Shown piece by piece: positions 26,488-35,884 of a stretch of DNA of 64,000 bases. The stretch comes from an uncultured Roseateles sp. (lineage in GTDB: Bacteria; Pseudomonadota; Gammaproteobacteria; Burkholderiales; Burkholderiaceae_C). Numbering within the stretch: position 1 is the stretch's first letter; each line of letters begins with the position of its first letter. The stretch is taken from positions 5,828,001 through 5,892,000 of the forward strand of contig NZ_OY729424.1 in NCBI RefSeq assembly GCF_963422335.1, in the 5' to 3' direction. Under the pieces are notes generated by a model. That model was not told the origin of the DNA. It saw nothing but the letters and a program-made list of their open reading frames with translations, and searched no databases. The translations under genes were made by a program, and so were the position numbers.

Positions 26488-27402
26488 TCAATGCACCGCC
26501 CGCGATTGAAAACGCTCGGACCGTTGCTGGACGCGGCGATAGGCCCCTGACAAGGCAATGCGCCAGGCCCTGGGCGTCAGCAACAGGCCCGGTTTCAACT
26601 TCGCCGCCTGCCAGAGGGCCATCAGCATATGGCCCGGGCGTCCGGACAGCGCATGCGTCTTGGCCGAGATCAGATAGGCGTTGGAGCGTGCACGCCTGGC
26701 AGGGTGGGTGTCTGTGCTGCCCCAGAACGACGCTATCGCGCGCACAATTTCTCCGGCGGCGTTGCTGGAGGCCGGACGGAATGAAGCCGAGCCGTCATGC
26801 ACACGGTACTGGGCGAGCACTCCTGACACATGGAGAAACGGCCCCAGCGTGGCGGCGCGCAGCCAGAATTCGAAGTCAGGCACCAGGCGGAATGCGCTGT
26901 TCCACCCCCCCACACGGAGCAGCACCTCGCGCCGGAACAGCGCACCCGGCCCGGGCTGGCAGACCAGTTCCTCGGTCAACCGTGGCAAGGAAAAGTCTTC
27001 CGCCACGATCGTCTTGATCAGATTGCCCCGGGCGTCGATCAGGTCGTAGTCGGGATAGGCGACCTGACACTGCGGCGCATGAGACAGGGCCTTGACCAGG
27101 GTGCTGATGGCCTCGGGATGCAATTTGTCATCGGAGCTCAAGTAGCCCAGCAACTCGCCGCGGCACATGTTCCAACCCCTGTTCAGGGTGGCGGCCTGGC
27201 CACTGTTGTCCTGACTCAGGCATAGGGCGCGATCGGCGTAAAGCGCCAATATCTCGGCAGTCTGGTCGCTCGATCCATCGTTGATCACGCAAAGCTCCAG
27301 TTCGGGGTAATCCTGGGCCAAGACGCTATCGATGGCGGCCTGCAGATACTCGGCCTGGTTGTACGCAGGGATGACGATGCTGACCAGAGGGAGTTTGCTC
27401 AT
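26488..27402 (-). CDS. Family 2 glycosyltransferase
   Basis: The 304-residue GT-A enzyme starts SKLPLVSIVIPAYNQAEYL, then ELCVINDGSSDQTAEI, DNSGQAATLNRGW and LSSDDKLHPEA (metal-binding SDD), followed by PGPGALFRREVLLRVGGW. The usual GT2 pocket is complete. The ATG at 27402 was chosen because the open frame upstream encodes an Arg-rich stretch lacking family similarity and crosses the divergent promoter gap. It is the first gene of a two-gene minus-strand unit with the Wzy-like polymerase. Confidence 0.88.
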   Translation of the reverse strand: MSKLPLVSIVIPAYNQAEYLQAAIDSVLAQDYPELELCVINDGSSDQTAEILALYADRALCLSQDNSGQAATLNRGWNMCRGELLGYLSSDDKLHPEAISTLVKALSHAPQCQVAYPDYDLIDARGNLIKTIVAEDFSLPRLTEELVCQPGPGALFRREVLLRVGGWNSAFRLVPDFEFWLRAATLGPFLHVSGVLAQYRVHDGSASFRPASSNAAGEIVRAIASFWGSTDTHPARRARSNAYLISAKTHALSGRPGHMLMALWQAAKLKPGLLLTPRAWRIALSGAYRRVQQRSERFQSRAVH

Positions 27403-27636
27403 GATGGAATGCCAGAGGCGTTGCGCCGCCCTGGACAGGGGATGCTGGTGAGGCCTGCCAGGCCGGCGGCCAAATCCTTCGGATCCCCAGAAATCGGCGA
27501 GCCCGCATTGTAGTGCCGCGCTCCGGTCGCGCCGAGCCGCCAAGGCCCTGCTGCAGTCCGCGCTGTTAACATCGCAGCCTGTTGACGCCCTGCTGCTCCG
27601 GCATCGACGTACAGCTGCACCTTCTTCGCCGATGCC
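27403..27636. promoter_or_regulatory. Divergent intergenic region with a candidate minus-strand -10 box
   Basis: A gap of 234 bases separates the GT2/Wzy unit from the three-gene unit. On the minus strand TACAAT (27507-27512) could be a -10 element for GT2, but no good -35 lies 16-18 bases away. No clear plus-strand promoter was seen. Confidence 0.3.
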
Positions 27637-27843
27637 ATGCTCCGCTTCTCTCGCTTCATCCTGCTCGTCCTGCTGGCCTTGATGGCCACCAGCGGCTCTG
27701 CCCACGCCTATATCGACGGCGGCTCGGCCCACCTGATCATCCAGGGCCTGATCGCCGCGGCGGTTGGCGCTTTGTACTATCTGCGCAATCCCAAGGAAAT
27801 CTGGGCGGCCATCAAGCGGCGCTTTCGCCGCGACCGCAGCTGA
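27637..27843 (+). CDS. Small membrane protein with YIDxG motif
   Basis: A 68-residue protein with an N-terminal hydrophobic signal (LLVLLALMATSGSAHA), then AYIDGGSAHLIIQ, a second hydrophobic segment (GLIAAAVGALYYL) and a strongly basic tail (IKRRFRRDRS). From memory, short proteins with an AYIDPG-type motif and this layout recur beside methyltransferase and sulfatase-fold genes in polysaccharide loci; their function is unknown to me. Here the Pro is replaced by Gly. The stop overlaps the start of the next gene (TGATG), strong evidence that it is real and coupled. Confidence 0.72.
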   Translation: MLRFSRFILLVLLALMATSGSAHAYIDGGSAHLIIQGLIAAAVGALYYLRNPKEIWAAIKRRFRRDRS

Positions 27844-29234
27844 TGAGTGTGAGTTTCCGGGATCCTGACGGTTTTGTTCAGGATGATGGCCAGCGGATCC
27901 AGCGCTTCATACGCCCCGAAAGCGCCGCGGCCACAAAGGACTTTCTGGGCAGTGCGCTCTATCAGTCGCTCGTTGCCGCCGGCCAGCTCATTCCTGCGCA
28001 AGACCTGCAAACGAAGGCGGACGGCAGCCTTCAGCTGTCGCATCCCCGGGTTCCGCTGCCCAGCTATGCCTTCGAGTGGACACCGGCCATGCTGGCGGAT
28101 GCCGCACTCCTCACTCTGGACATCCAGGCCGCCGCGTGGGCAGCCGGCTGGACACTGAAGGACGCGGCCGCAAGCAATGTGCTGTTCGACAACTGCCGCG
28201 CCGTGTTTTGCGACCTGCTGTCATTCCGTCGCCGCGAGGAGGCCGATCAGGCCGGTTGGGTGGCCTACGGCCAATTCGTCCGCAACTTCGTGCTGCCGCT
28301 GCTGGCAGTGGGCAAGTTCGGGCGCACACCTCGCGATGTGTTCCTGGCCTCGCGTGATGGCCTGCGCGCCTCCGAGGTCGCGCCCTTCCTGCCCTGGCAC
28401 AGTCATCTGGGCTTGTCGATGCTGCTGCATGTGTCGCTGCCCGCCTGGTTCGAGCGCCGACGCATCACAAGCCGAGCCAATGCAGCAAAGCCAGGTTCCG
28501 GGACTGCGAGTCGGCCCGGGCGCCATGACGCCAGCGACTGGCTGCTGGGCGACCTGCGCAAGTTTGTGCAAAGGCTGAGGCAGCAGCGCGGTGCCACCAC
28601 GTCCTGGAGCCACTACACCGAGAATCGTGAGCACTACGGCAACAGTGAACTGGGCAGCAAGTGCGCGGCTGTCAAGGCCGTGCTCGATGGGGGTCACTTC
28701 TCGCGCGTGCTGGACATCGGTGCCAACAGCGGAGAATTCTCGCGTCTGGCAGTGGCCGCCGGCTGCAGCGTCGTGGCCCTCGACAACGATCTGAGTGCGC
28801 TCGACGAGTTGCATCAGCGTGCCGCGCAGGAGGGGTTGCCGATCCAGTGCCTGCATGCCAACTTTGCCCGACCGACACCTGCCACCGGTTGGCGCAACGG
28901 CGAGACGATGGGCTTGGCGCAGCGCCTGCGAGGGCAGTTCGATCTGGTGCTGATGCTGGCGGTGATACACCACCTGGCGGTCAGTGAGCGTCTACCGCTG
29001 GCGCAGGTGTTCGAAGAAGTCGCCGGCCATTGCAGCCACAGCCTGCTGATCGAGTTTGTGCCCCTGAGCGATCCGCGCTTTATCGAAATCGCCGGGCCTA
29101 ACATCGAACTGTACAAACACTGGAGCCTCGATGGCTTCATTGCCGCTGCCTTGCCCTGGTTCAGGCTGGTGCGCTCGTTGCCCATTGCTGGCGGCAGTGA
29201 GCGGCAGTTGTTGCTGCTGGAAAAGACGGCCTGA
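27843..29234 (+). CDS. Class I SAM methyltransferase with N-terminal kinase-like domain (NoeA-like)
   Basis: A 463-residue two-domain protein. The C-terminal part holds a class I methyltransferase: VLDIGANSGEFSRLA (from 289, SAM motif I), an acidic VVALDND segment, and FDLVLMLAVIHHLA. The N-terminal part has LKDAAASNVLFD then VFCDLLSF: Asp107, Asn112 and Asp124 have the D-x4-N-x11-D spacing of the catalytic and metal-binding loops of aminoglycoside-phosphotransferase-type kinases. I recall similar proteins annotated as NoeA-like nodulation methyltransferases. The ATG overlapping the small protein's stop was chosen; the open frame extends upstream but only antisense to nothing and in a different phase from the small gene. 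Substrate unknown. Confidence 0.8.
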   Translation: MSVSFRDPDGFVQDDGQRIQRFIRPESAAATKDFLGSALYQSLVAAGQLIPAQDLQTKADGSLQLSHPRVPLPSYAFEWTPAMLADAALLTLDIQAAAWAAGWTLKDAAASNVLFDNCRAVFCDLLSFRRREEADQAGWVAYGQFVRNFVLPLLAVGKFGRTPRDVFLASRDGLRASEVAPFLPWHSHLGLSMLLHVSLPAWFERRRITSRANAAKPGSGTASRPGRHDASDWLLGDLRKFVQRLRQQRGATTSWSHYTENREHYGNSELGSKCAAVKAVLDGGHFSRVLDIGANSGEFSRLAVAAGCSVVALDNDLSALDELHQRAAQEGLPIQCLHANFARPTPATGWRNGETMGLAQRLRGQFDLVLMLAVIHHLAVSERLPLAQVFEEVAGHCSHSLLIEFVPLSDPRFIEIAGPNIELYKHWSLDGFIAAALPWFRLVRSLPIAGGSERQLLLLEKTA

Positions 29235-29244
29235 AGCGGAGGCA

Positions 29245-30741
29245 ATGGTGGTCCGATTCAAACAAGGCTTGCGTTACGCGCTGCTGGCCACCATCGGCTT
29301 GGTGGCCGTGGCCCTCAGTGAAAGTGTGTTGCAGAACACCACCACCCTGTATCTGGCCTTCCACCCCGGAGTGTTCCTGCATCAGGGCTGGTTTGTGCTC
29401 GCGTTTGCGGCCAGCTTCGGGCTGGCCGGCGCGTGGCTGGATTGCCCCGGCCGCGCGACTCGATTGAGCCCCTGGGTACGCATGCTGCTGCTGCTGGTGT
29501 TGTACATCGGACTGTTCCAGGTGTTCCGGCGATCACTGGCCGTCGGCGTCGCGGTGGCAGGCCTGTGGAAGATCGCCCTCGTGGGTCTGTGCTTCCTGGC
29601 CGCCTGGGCGACGGCGCGCCGTGCGGCCGAAGCAACACAATGGCGTATCGCCTCGGCCACCAGCGTCAGTCTGCTCGCCATGTTCGCACTGCAGCCGGGC
29701 ATGCCCAGCTACCTGCTTGAGCGGCTGAGCGGTTTCGACCCTCGACCGCATGACACGGCATCCGTCACCGGGGAAGCCCCGTCGAAGGCCCGCCGCACCG
29801 TGGTTGTGGTGCTTGACGAGTGGGACTACGAGATCGCGCTGCGCGAGGACTTCTTCGCACGCCCGGCGATGCAGGCGGCCCTGAAGCAGTCCTTCAGCTC
29901 CAGCCAGGCCCAGCCCGGCGGACCGAATACGCTGGTGTCCGTGCCCAGCATGTTGCGGGGCCAGACTTTCGGCCCCGTGCGCAGTGGCAGCCCCGGTGTG
30001 CTGACGAATGCCCGCGATGAGTCATGGCAGGCAGGGCAATCATCGTTGTTCAGCGATCTCGATGCCGCCTCGGTGCCCTACTCCATCGTCGGCTTCTATC
30101 ACGACTACTGCCGCGTCTTCCCCAAGGCCCGGCACTGCGAAAGTGAGCCCGTGCACTTCTTTCCGGGTTGGTGGTCGGCGGCCACGCGCGCAGTGCGCCG
30201 CAGCAGCGAATATGACGCAGCCTATTCCGACTTCCTGCGCCAATGGGCCGGCACTTACCAGCACCTTCGCGAAGCTGCGCTGCGCACCGCGACCGCGTCG
30301 CACAGCAGCTTCATCTGGCTGCACATCAACATCCCCCACCCGCCATCGGCGGTGATGGGCGCCCGGCCGCATTCGCTGAAAGAAGACTACCGCAGCAATC
30401 TGGACCTGACCGAGGCCTTCGTCGCCGAGTTGCTGCAGCGCCTGGACGCCCAAGGACCGGACTACGCCCTGGTGCTGACCTCGGATCACTGGCTGCGCGA
30501 GAAGGAGATGTGGCGGGATATCTACGCCCGTCAGGTCGGGCCCGGCGCAGGCGACGATGGCAAGACCGACGATCAGCGTGTGCCCTTCATCGTGCATTTC
30601 GGCAAGAGCGCAGAGCCGGCGGTGCAGGGTGATCAAGCGATCAGCACCATCGCCCTGCGCAAACTGGTGCCCCTGCTGATACAGCGCCGCATCAACAGCC
30701 CGCAGGACGTGGCAGCGTTTTTCAAGCGACAGGGTTCGTGA
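29245..30741 (+). CDS. Membrane-anchored sulfatase/alkaline-phosphatase-superfamily protein
   Basis: A 498-residue protein with about five N-terminal transmembrane segments (to about residue 160) and a periplasmic domain with alkaline-phosphatase-superfamily features: VVVLDEWDYE (metal-binding Asp region), NTLVSVPSMLRGQ with the probable Thr nucleophile, HINIPHPP and LVLTSDHW (SDH metal site). This resembles phosphoethanolamine and phosphoglycerol transferases that decorate glycans, but the HG that normally follows SD is HW here. The ATG has GGAGG at a good distance. It ends the unit and is convergent with gspF. Confidence 0.78.
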   Translation: MVVRFKQGLRYALLATIGLVAVALSESVLQNTTTLYLAFHPGVFLHQGWFVLAFAASFGLAGAWLDCPGRATRLSPWVRMLLLLVLYIGLFQVFRRSLAVGVAVAGLWKIALVGLCFLAAWATARRAAEATQWRIASATSVSLLAMFALQPGMPSYLLERLSGFDPRPHDTASVTGEAPSKARRTVVVVLDEWDYEIALREDFFARPAMQAALKQSFSSSQAQPGGPNTLVSVPSMLRGQTFGPVRSGSPGVLTNARDESWQAGQSSLFSDLDAASVPYSIVGFYHDYCRVFPKARHCESEPVHFFPGWWSAATRAVRRSSEYDAAYSDFLRQWAGTYQHLREAALRTATASHSSFIWLHINIPHPPSAVMGARPHSLKEDYRSNLDLTEAFVAELLQRLDAQGPDYALVLTSDHWLREKEMWRDIYARQVGPGAGDDGKTDDQRVPFIVHFGKSAEPAVQGDQAISTIALRKLVPLLIQRRINSPQDVAAFFKRQGS

Positions 30742-30751
30742 CCCCGGACCT

Positions 30752-31966
30752 CTACGCCGCCCCGGCGTTCATGCTGGTGATGGCCATCATCACCGAGACC
30801 ATCAACACGCCGATCACCGCGCCGATGAGCAGGATGGCCACCGGTTCGATCAAGGCCATGGCCTGCTTCTGACGCTCACGCGCCGACTCGGTCTGCATGC
30901 TGCCCAGCGAGCTCAGCATGGCATCCAGCGTGCCCGAGCGTTCGCCCACCTTGATCAGATTCAGCCGCGCCGGAGGAATCCATGGCGAGTGGCGCAGGCA
31001 GTCGTACAGCGTGCGGCCATGCTCGAGCTCGCGTGCCGCCGATGCGATCAACACACCGAATTCGCGCAGGCCTGCCGCACCGCGGGAAAGCCGCAGGGCC
31101 TCCAGCAAGGGCACGCGATTGCGCAGCATGGTGCCCATCAGTGTGGCCCAGCGCCCCACCTCGGCATCGCGCAACCACGGCCCCAGCACCGGCGCCATGG
31201 CCAGGCGATCCATCAGGGCCTGCCGTATCGAAGCGCGGGAGAAAACCACGACCAGCGTCATGCCCAGGGCCAGCGCAGCGAGGCTCAGCCACAGCAGATT
31301 GGCCTTCATGAACACCGCAGTCTCGATGACCCACATCGAGAACTCCGGCACATTCGCCCGCGAGTTCTTGAGCAGGGGCGCAAAACGAGGGATCACGCCG
31401 ATGAAGATGATCAGCACCGCGGCCAATCCAGCCGTCACCAGCACCGTCGGGTAGATCAAGGCATTGCGCAATTCCTGAGCCAGGCGGCGTGAATGCTCGA
31501 GTTGCTCGGCGGCATCGCTCAGTGCTGACGACAGCTGACCGCTGGCCTCACCCACCTTGATCAGCGTCTGCAGATGCTCGGGCAAACCCAGTCCGCTGGC
31601 CAGCACCGCCTCGTAGAGGCTCTGGCCGGCACGCACCGCCTTCAACGCGCGCCCCATGCTGGCACCCATCGCATTGCTGGCATGTCCGGTGGCCAGCGAC
31701 TCCAGCGCCTCGTCCAGCGCCACACCGGCCTTCAGCAGCGTGGCCAGCTCACGCAAGGCCACCACCTTGTCGGCAACGCTGATCGTGCGCCGCTGCAGGG
31801 CGGGAGTGGCCGCGGCGTCAACAGTCAGCGTCGGTGAATTCAGCTCGAGCGGCGTGAGCCCCTGCCGCAGCAACTCACGCGCGGCCTGGGCCTCGTCTCG
31901 GGCCTCGATCTGCCCGCTGACCACACGGCCTGCTGCGTCCTGGGCCCGGTACTTGAAGCTGTCCAT
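30752..31966 (-). CDS. gspF: Type II secretion inner-membrane platform protein GspF
   Basis: GspF anchors the pseudopilus assembly platform. The 404-residue protein has two homologous T2SSF domains: KVGEASGQLSSAL and, in the second repeat, KVGERSGTLDAML, each followed by transmembrane helices; a final hydrophobic segment ends the protein. The N-terminus (FKYRAQDAAGRVVSG) is typical. It is the last gene of the T2SS operon, six bases after gspE. Confidence 0.95.
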   Translation of the reverse strand: MDSFKYRAQDAAGRVVSGQIEARDEAQAARELLRQGLTPLELNSPTLTVDAAATPALQRRTISVADKVVALRELATLLKAGVALDEALESLATGHASNAMGASMGRALKAVRAGQSLYEAVLASGLGLPEHLQTLIKVGEASGQLSSALSDAAEQLEHSRRLAQELRNALIYPTVLVTAGLAAVLIIFIGVIPRFAPLLKNSRANVPEFSMWVIETAVFMKANLLWLSLAALALGMTLVVVFSRASIRQALMDRLAMAPVLGPWLRDAEVGRWATLMGTMLRNRVPLLEALRLSRGAAGLREFGVLIASAARELEHGRTLYDCLRHSPWIPPARLNLIKVGERSGTLDAMLSSLGSMQTESARERQKQAMALIEPVAILLIGAVIGVLMVSVMMAITSMNAGAA

Positions 31967-31971
31967 GCGCG

Positions 31972-33657
31972 TCAGTCGTCTTGCGCACTAGCGGCGCGCA
32001 AGACCTCATCCAGCGTGCTCAAGCCTCGCGCCGCCTTGATCAAACCGTCGTCCACCATCGAGCGCCGGCCATCGGCATTGGCCAGCTCCGTCAGCCGCTC
32101 GATGGGCGCGTTCTGGGCAATCTCGTGCTGTAGCGCCGGTGTGACCGTCACCAGCTCGTAAATACCGACGCGGCCGCGATAGCCGGTGCCGCCACAGGCT
32201 TCGCAGCCCTGCGCCATCAACCAGCCAGGCGCACTCGGCACATCGGCCAGCGGCGACAACCTGGGCTGCAAGCGTGCCCAGCGCTGCTGCAGCAGATCCG
32301 GGTCGTCATGCGGCCTGGCACAGCTGGGGCACAGGCGCCGCACCAGACGCTGTGCCATGACCGCCCGCAGCGCCGCCGCGACCAGATAGGGCTCGATGCC
32401 CATGTCCACCAGCCGGTTCACCGCCGATAACGCGTCGTTGGTGTGCAGGGTTGCCAGCACCAGGTGGCCGGTCAGCGCGGCCTGAATGGCGATCTCGGCT
32501 GTTTCCCGGTCGCGTATCTCGCCGACCATGATCACGTCGGGATCGTGGCGCAGGATCGAACGCAGTGCTCGCGCAAAGGTGTAGCCGATATCGGCCTGGG
32601 TCTGAATCTGCACCACCCCGGGCAGGCGCAGCTCGACCGGGTCTTCAACGGTGATCAGCTTGCGCACGCCATCGTTGATGGTGGACAGCGCGCTGTACAG
32701 GGTCGTGCTCTTGCCCGAACCTGTGGGCCCGGTCACCAGCACCAGGCCGTTGGGCCATTGCAGCCATTCCTGGAACTGCAGCTTGTGGTCGGGCTCCATG
32801 CCGATGCGGTGCATGCCGATGTCACCCCGCTCCTTGGGCAGCAGGCGCAGCACCAGCGATTCGCCATGCACGGCCGGAATCGAGGAAATGCGGATATCCA
32901 CCTCGCGCCCTGCCACACGCGTACCGATGCGACCGTCCTGTGGCAGGCGACGCTCGGCAATATCCAGGCCACCGATCAGCTTGATGCGCGATGCAATCGC
33001 CGGATAGCGCTCCATCGGTAGGGTCGAGCGGGTGTGCAGCACACCGTCGATGCGAAAGCGCAAGGTGCACTCGCGTTCACCCGGCTCGACGTGGATGTCC
33101 GAGGCGCGCGCCTCCAGTGCCTGTGCCATCGTGTTGTTGACGAAGGCCACCACGGGTGCGTCCTCGGCCAGTTCACGCAGCGTGCGGGCATCCATCGCCG
33201 AGCCATGCCCGTCGGCATGCTGGCGCAAGCGCTGCGACCAGGCATCTGCATCGGCCGGCAGCAGCAGGTGCCATTCGACAATGGTGGCCAGCGGCTCGTC
33301 GGCCAGGGCCTCGCGCACGTCGATATCCAGGGGATCGGCCGATGCCACGTGCAAGATCTGCCCCGGTCCCTGCCAGATCAGCACCTGGCGGTCCAGCCAC
33401 CATTGCGCGCTGACACGCAGCTGTGCCATGGTCTCGCGCAGGGCGGCCTCATCCAGACCAGTGGGAGCCTCCAGCGGATAGCCCAGTTGCTCACTGAGCG
33501 CCTGGTAAAGGCTTTGGGTGGACACCGCACCAAGACGCACCAGCACTTCACCAAGTCGCCCGCCCTGCCGGGCCTGCACCATCAGTGCATTATCGATTTC
33601 GGCCGGCTTGACCAGCCCCTTGGCGAGCAGCAGATCACCCAGCAATTGCGCTTTCAT
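31972..33657 (-). CDS. gspE: Type II secretion ATPase GspE
   Basis: Cytoplasmic ATPase powering pseudopilus growth. The 561-residue protein has an N-terminal MshEN-type domain (LLGDLLLAKGLV), Walker A GPTGSGKST, the Asp box and Walker B (DPDVIMVGEIRDRETAE), the His box (LATLHTNDA) and a zinc-binding tetracysteine motif (CPSC ... CEACGGTG), all in the family order. Length is slightly above the usual 500, mostly in the N-terminal part. Confidence 0.96.
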   Translation of the reverse strand: MKAQLLGDLLLAKGLVKPAEIDNALMVQARQGGRLGEVLVRLGAVSTQSLYQALSEQLGYPLEAPTGLDEAALRETMAQLRVSAQWWLDRQVLIWQGPGQILHVASADPLDIDVREALADEPLATIVEWHLLLPADADAWSQRLRQHADGHGSAMDARTLRELAEDAPVVAFVNNTMAQALEARASDIHVEPGERECTLRFRIDGVLHTRSTLPMERYPAIASRIKLIGGLDIAERRLPQDGRIGTRVAGREVDIRISSIPAVHGESLVLRLLPKERGDIGMHRIGMEPDHKLQFQEWLQWPNGLVLVTGPTGSGKSTTLYSALSTINDGVRKLITVEDPVELRLPGVVQIQTQADIGYTFARALRSILRHDPDVIMVGEIRDRETAEIAIQAALTGHLVLATLHTNDALSAVNRLVDMGIEPYLVAAALRAVMAQRLVRRLCPSCARPHDDPDLLQQRWARLQPRLSPLADVPSAPGWLMAQGCEACGGTGYRGRVGIYELVTVTPALQHEIAQNAPIERLTELANADGRRSMVDDGLIKAARGLSTLDEVLRAASAQDD

Positions 33658-33666
33658 GGGCAGCCG

Positions 33667-35874
33667 TCACTTGGCCGGAGGTGCCACCGGGGCCACTCCG
33701 TTGGCCGCGGGCAAACCAGCCGGCGTGCCCGGCTTGGCCAGCAACTCGGTCAGCTCCGCGCTCTGCGCCCTGGGCGTCTCGGCCCACGGCCCCAACATCT
33801 TGCGGAAAGCGTCCGTCATGGCCTCCGCATCGGTGTTGTCGTTGAGGATGTACGGGGTGATCAGGATCACGAGTTCGCTGCGCCCACCCTTGATGGTCTG
33901 ACTACCGAACAAACCACCGAAGAGCGGGATGTCCTTGAGCAAAGGCAAGCCGCCATTGCCGCGTGTGGAGTTGTTCGAGATCAAGCCCCCCATCAACACC
34001 GTGCTGCCATTCTTGAGCGTGAGCTTGGTCTCCAGCTTGCGGGTGCTGAAGGTGGGTGTGTTGTTGACACCGGTATTGGTCACATCGGCACTGCTGACTT
34101 CCTGCTGGACATCCAGGTCGATCTGATCACCCGAGTGGATCACCGGCTTGACCTTGAGAATCACGCCGGTGGTTCGATACTGGATCGTTTGCAGCGAAGT
34201 GATCTGGTTCGTGCCGGTACCCGTCGTCGACGGCGTGCTGATGGAGCTGGTGATGATGGGCACCTCGTTGCCCACCTGTATCGTCGCCTGCTCGCCATTG
34301 CGTGCCTGGATGCGCGGGCTGGACAGGATCGTGGCGCGGTTGGTCGAGGCCAGGGCGTTGAGCGCCAGCTTCACGCCACCGGCGGCATTGAGTACCTTGA
34401 AATTGAAGGGGCTGCCATCAACCGTGGACTTCAAGCCGAAACTGCTGGTGCTTCCGCCACCGATATCGCGACTCAACAGCCACTCGACGCCAAACTGATT
34501 GTTGTCGGTCACCGTCAGCTCGGCCACCGTGACCTCGATCAAGGCCCCCTTGGCAGGACGGTCCAGGGTCTGGAGCAGGGCCGTGATTTGCGAATACTCG
34601 TCGGGGTTTGCCTGGAATATCAGCATATTGGTGGACTGGTCCACGACCACCGATGTCAGGCGGTTGTTGCTGCCCCCGGCCGCCGCTGCCGCCGTGCCGG
34701 CGGCAGGCGCCGCATTGACTGCCGTGCTCCGTCCTCCGGTAAGCAACTGCTCCAAGGTCTTGGCCAGGATGCTCGCATCCTTGTGCTTGACCTGGTAGGT
34801 GAAGAAATTCTTGCCTATGCCTTTTTCATTGGGCTTGTCCAACGTGCGCGCCCAGTCGGTCACGTGCTTGAGCACCTCATCACTGGCGGCGAAGACATAG
34901 ACCGAGTTCACCCCGGCCACAGGCAGCAAGACCACGGGATAACGTATGGTGCCCTGCTGACCCAACTGCCCCAATGGCGCGACGGCATAGCCCTGCGCCG
35001 TCAGCACCTCATTCAGGCGCTTGGCCAGGTCGTCGGCAGACCAGTAGGCCGGGGTCAAGGCAACGCTCTTGCGCCCGCTCATCAGCGGCTGATCCAGGAT
35101 GCGCAAGGTTTCCAGAGCCGCCTGCATATTGTCGGGCGTGCCACTCAGCAGCAGGGCATTGCGTCCGACATCTTCCTGAATCTTGACGCGATCCCCGAAC
35201 AGCGTCTTCAGCCAACCCGCGACATCGGTCTGGCGCACCACTTGCAACTCCACCAGCTGGAATATCGGTCGCAGCGGCAGCGGTGTATCCGGCATGGCTT
35301 CGCCGCGGCGCAACTCGGGCAGATTGCCCAGCGGCGCGCTGTCGGGCAGCACCCTGAGCAGGCCCCCCACGTCAATCACCGCAATGCCATAGCTCTTGAG
35401 CAGGAGCTTGACGGCATTGTCCAGTTGGTCGGCCGTCTGCGTCGCCCCGGTGCGGAAGGTGACCAGGTCCTTGCGCGCGAGCACTCCCGGGTCCACATTG
35501 ACATTGCGCTTCAATATTTCGGCGTAGACCACCTGGATGAAGGTAGGCAACGGCACCTGCTGCAGATTGATGGCAGCCACATCGGCTGCACTGGCAGCGA
35601 CACCCGCCACGGTCGCGGCATCGCGAGCGTCTCGCGCACGCGCGGCATTCGAGGCCTTCAAGTCGGGCGGCTGCGGCAACGGTGTGACCTGCAACTCGTT
35701 GTCTCGCGCGCCGGTCGACTTGGTTTCGGCGGTCATTGGAGCCGAACTCGGCAACTGCATGCGAGCTGGAATGCGGGTGTCGATCTGTGCGCAGGCGGTG
35801 AGCTGCAAAACCGCCAGCGCCAACACCAGCGGGCGAACGGCGGGCCGCTGGCCGGCTGTCCCGGCAAGGTTCAT
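33667..35874 (-). CDS. gspD: Type II secretion secretin GspD, predicted lipoprotein
   Basis: Forms the outer-membrane secretion channel. The 735-residue protein has N-domains, then the secretin core with VEVTVAELTVTDNNQFGVEW, VGNEVPII and a conserved C-terminal TKLTLKNGSTVLMGGLI-type segment, followed by a Pro/Ala-rich tail. The N-terminus is a signal sequence ending in LTAC, a good lipobox, so it is probably acylated and may reach the outer membrane without a pilotin. The ATG 10 bases after the preceding stop was used; an upstream TTG would overlap gspC. Confidence 0.92.
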   Translation of the reverse strand: MNLAGTAGQRPAVRPLVLALAVLQLTACAQIDTRIPARMQLPSSAPMTAETKSTGARDNELQVTPLPQPPDLKASNAARARDARDAATVAGVAASAADVAAINLQQVPLPTFIQVVYAEILKRNVNVDPGVLARKDLVTFRTGATQTADQLDNAVKLLLKSYGIAVIDVGGLLRVLPDSAPLGNLPELRRGEAMPDTPLPLRPIFQLVELQVVRQTDVAGWLKTLFGDRVKIQEDVGRNALLLSGTPDNMQAALETLRILDQPLMSGRKSVALTPAYWSADDLAKRLNEVLTAQGYAVAPLGQLGQQGTIRYPVVLLPVAGVNSVYVFAASDEVLKHVTDWARTLDKPNEKGIGKNFFTYQVKHKDASILAKTLEQLLTGGRSTAVNAAPAAGTAAAAAGGSNNRLTSVVVDQSTNMLIFQANPDEYSQITALLQTLDRPAKGALIEVTVAELTVTDNNQFGVEWLLSRDIGGGSTSSFGLKSTVDGSPFNFKVLNAAGGVKLALNALASTNRATILSSPRIQARNGEQATIQVGNEVPIITSSISTPSTTGTGTNQITSLQTIQYRTTGVILKVKPVIHSGDQIDLDVQQEVSSADVTNTGVNNTPTFSTRKLETKLTLKNGSTVLMGGLISNNSTRGNGGLPLLKDIPLFGGLFGSQTIKGGRSELVILITPYILNDNTDAEAMTDAFRKMLGPWAETPRAQSAELTELLAKPGTPAGLPAANGVAPVAPPAK

Positions 35875-35884
35875 GTACTGGGCT

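Noticed and set aside
27403..27732. Upstream extension of the GT2 reading frame
   Set aside because: The extra 110 residues are Arg/Ala/Gly-rich, unlike GT2 N-termini, and would overlap the start of the divergent small-protein gene.
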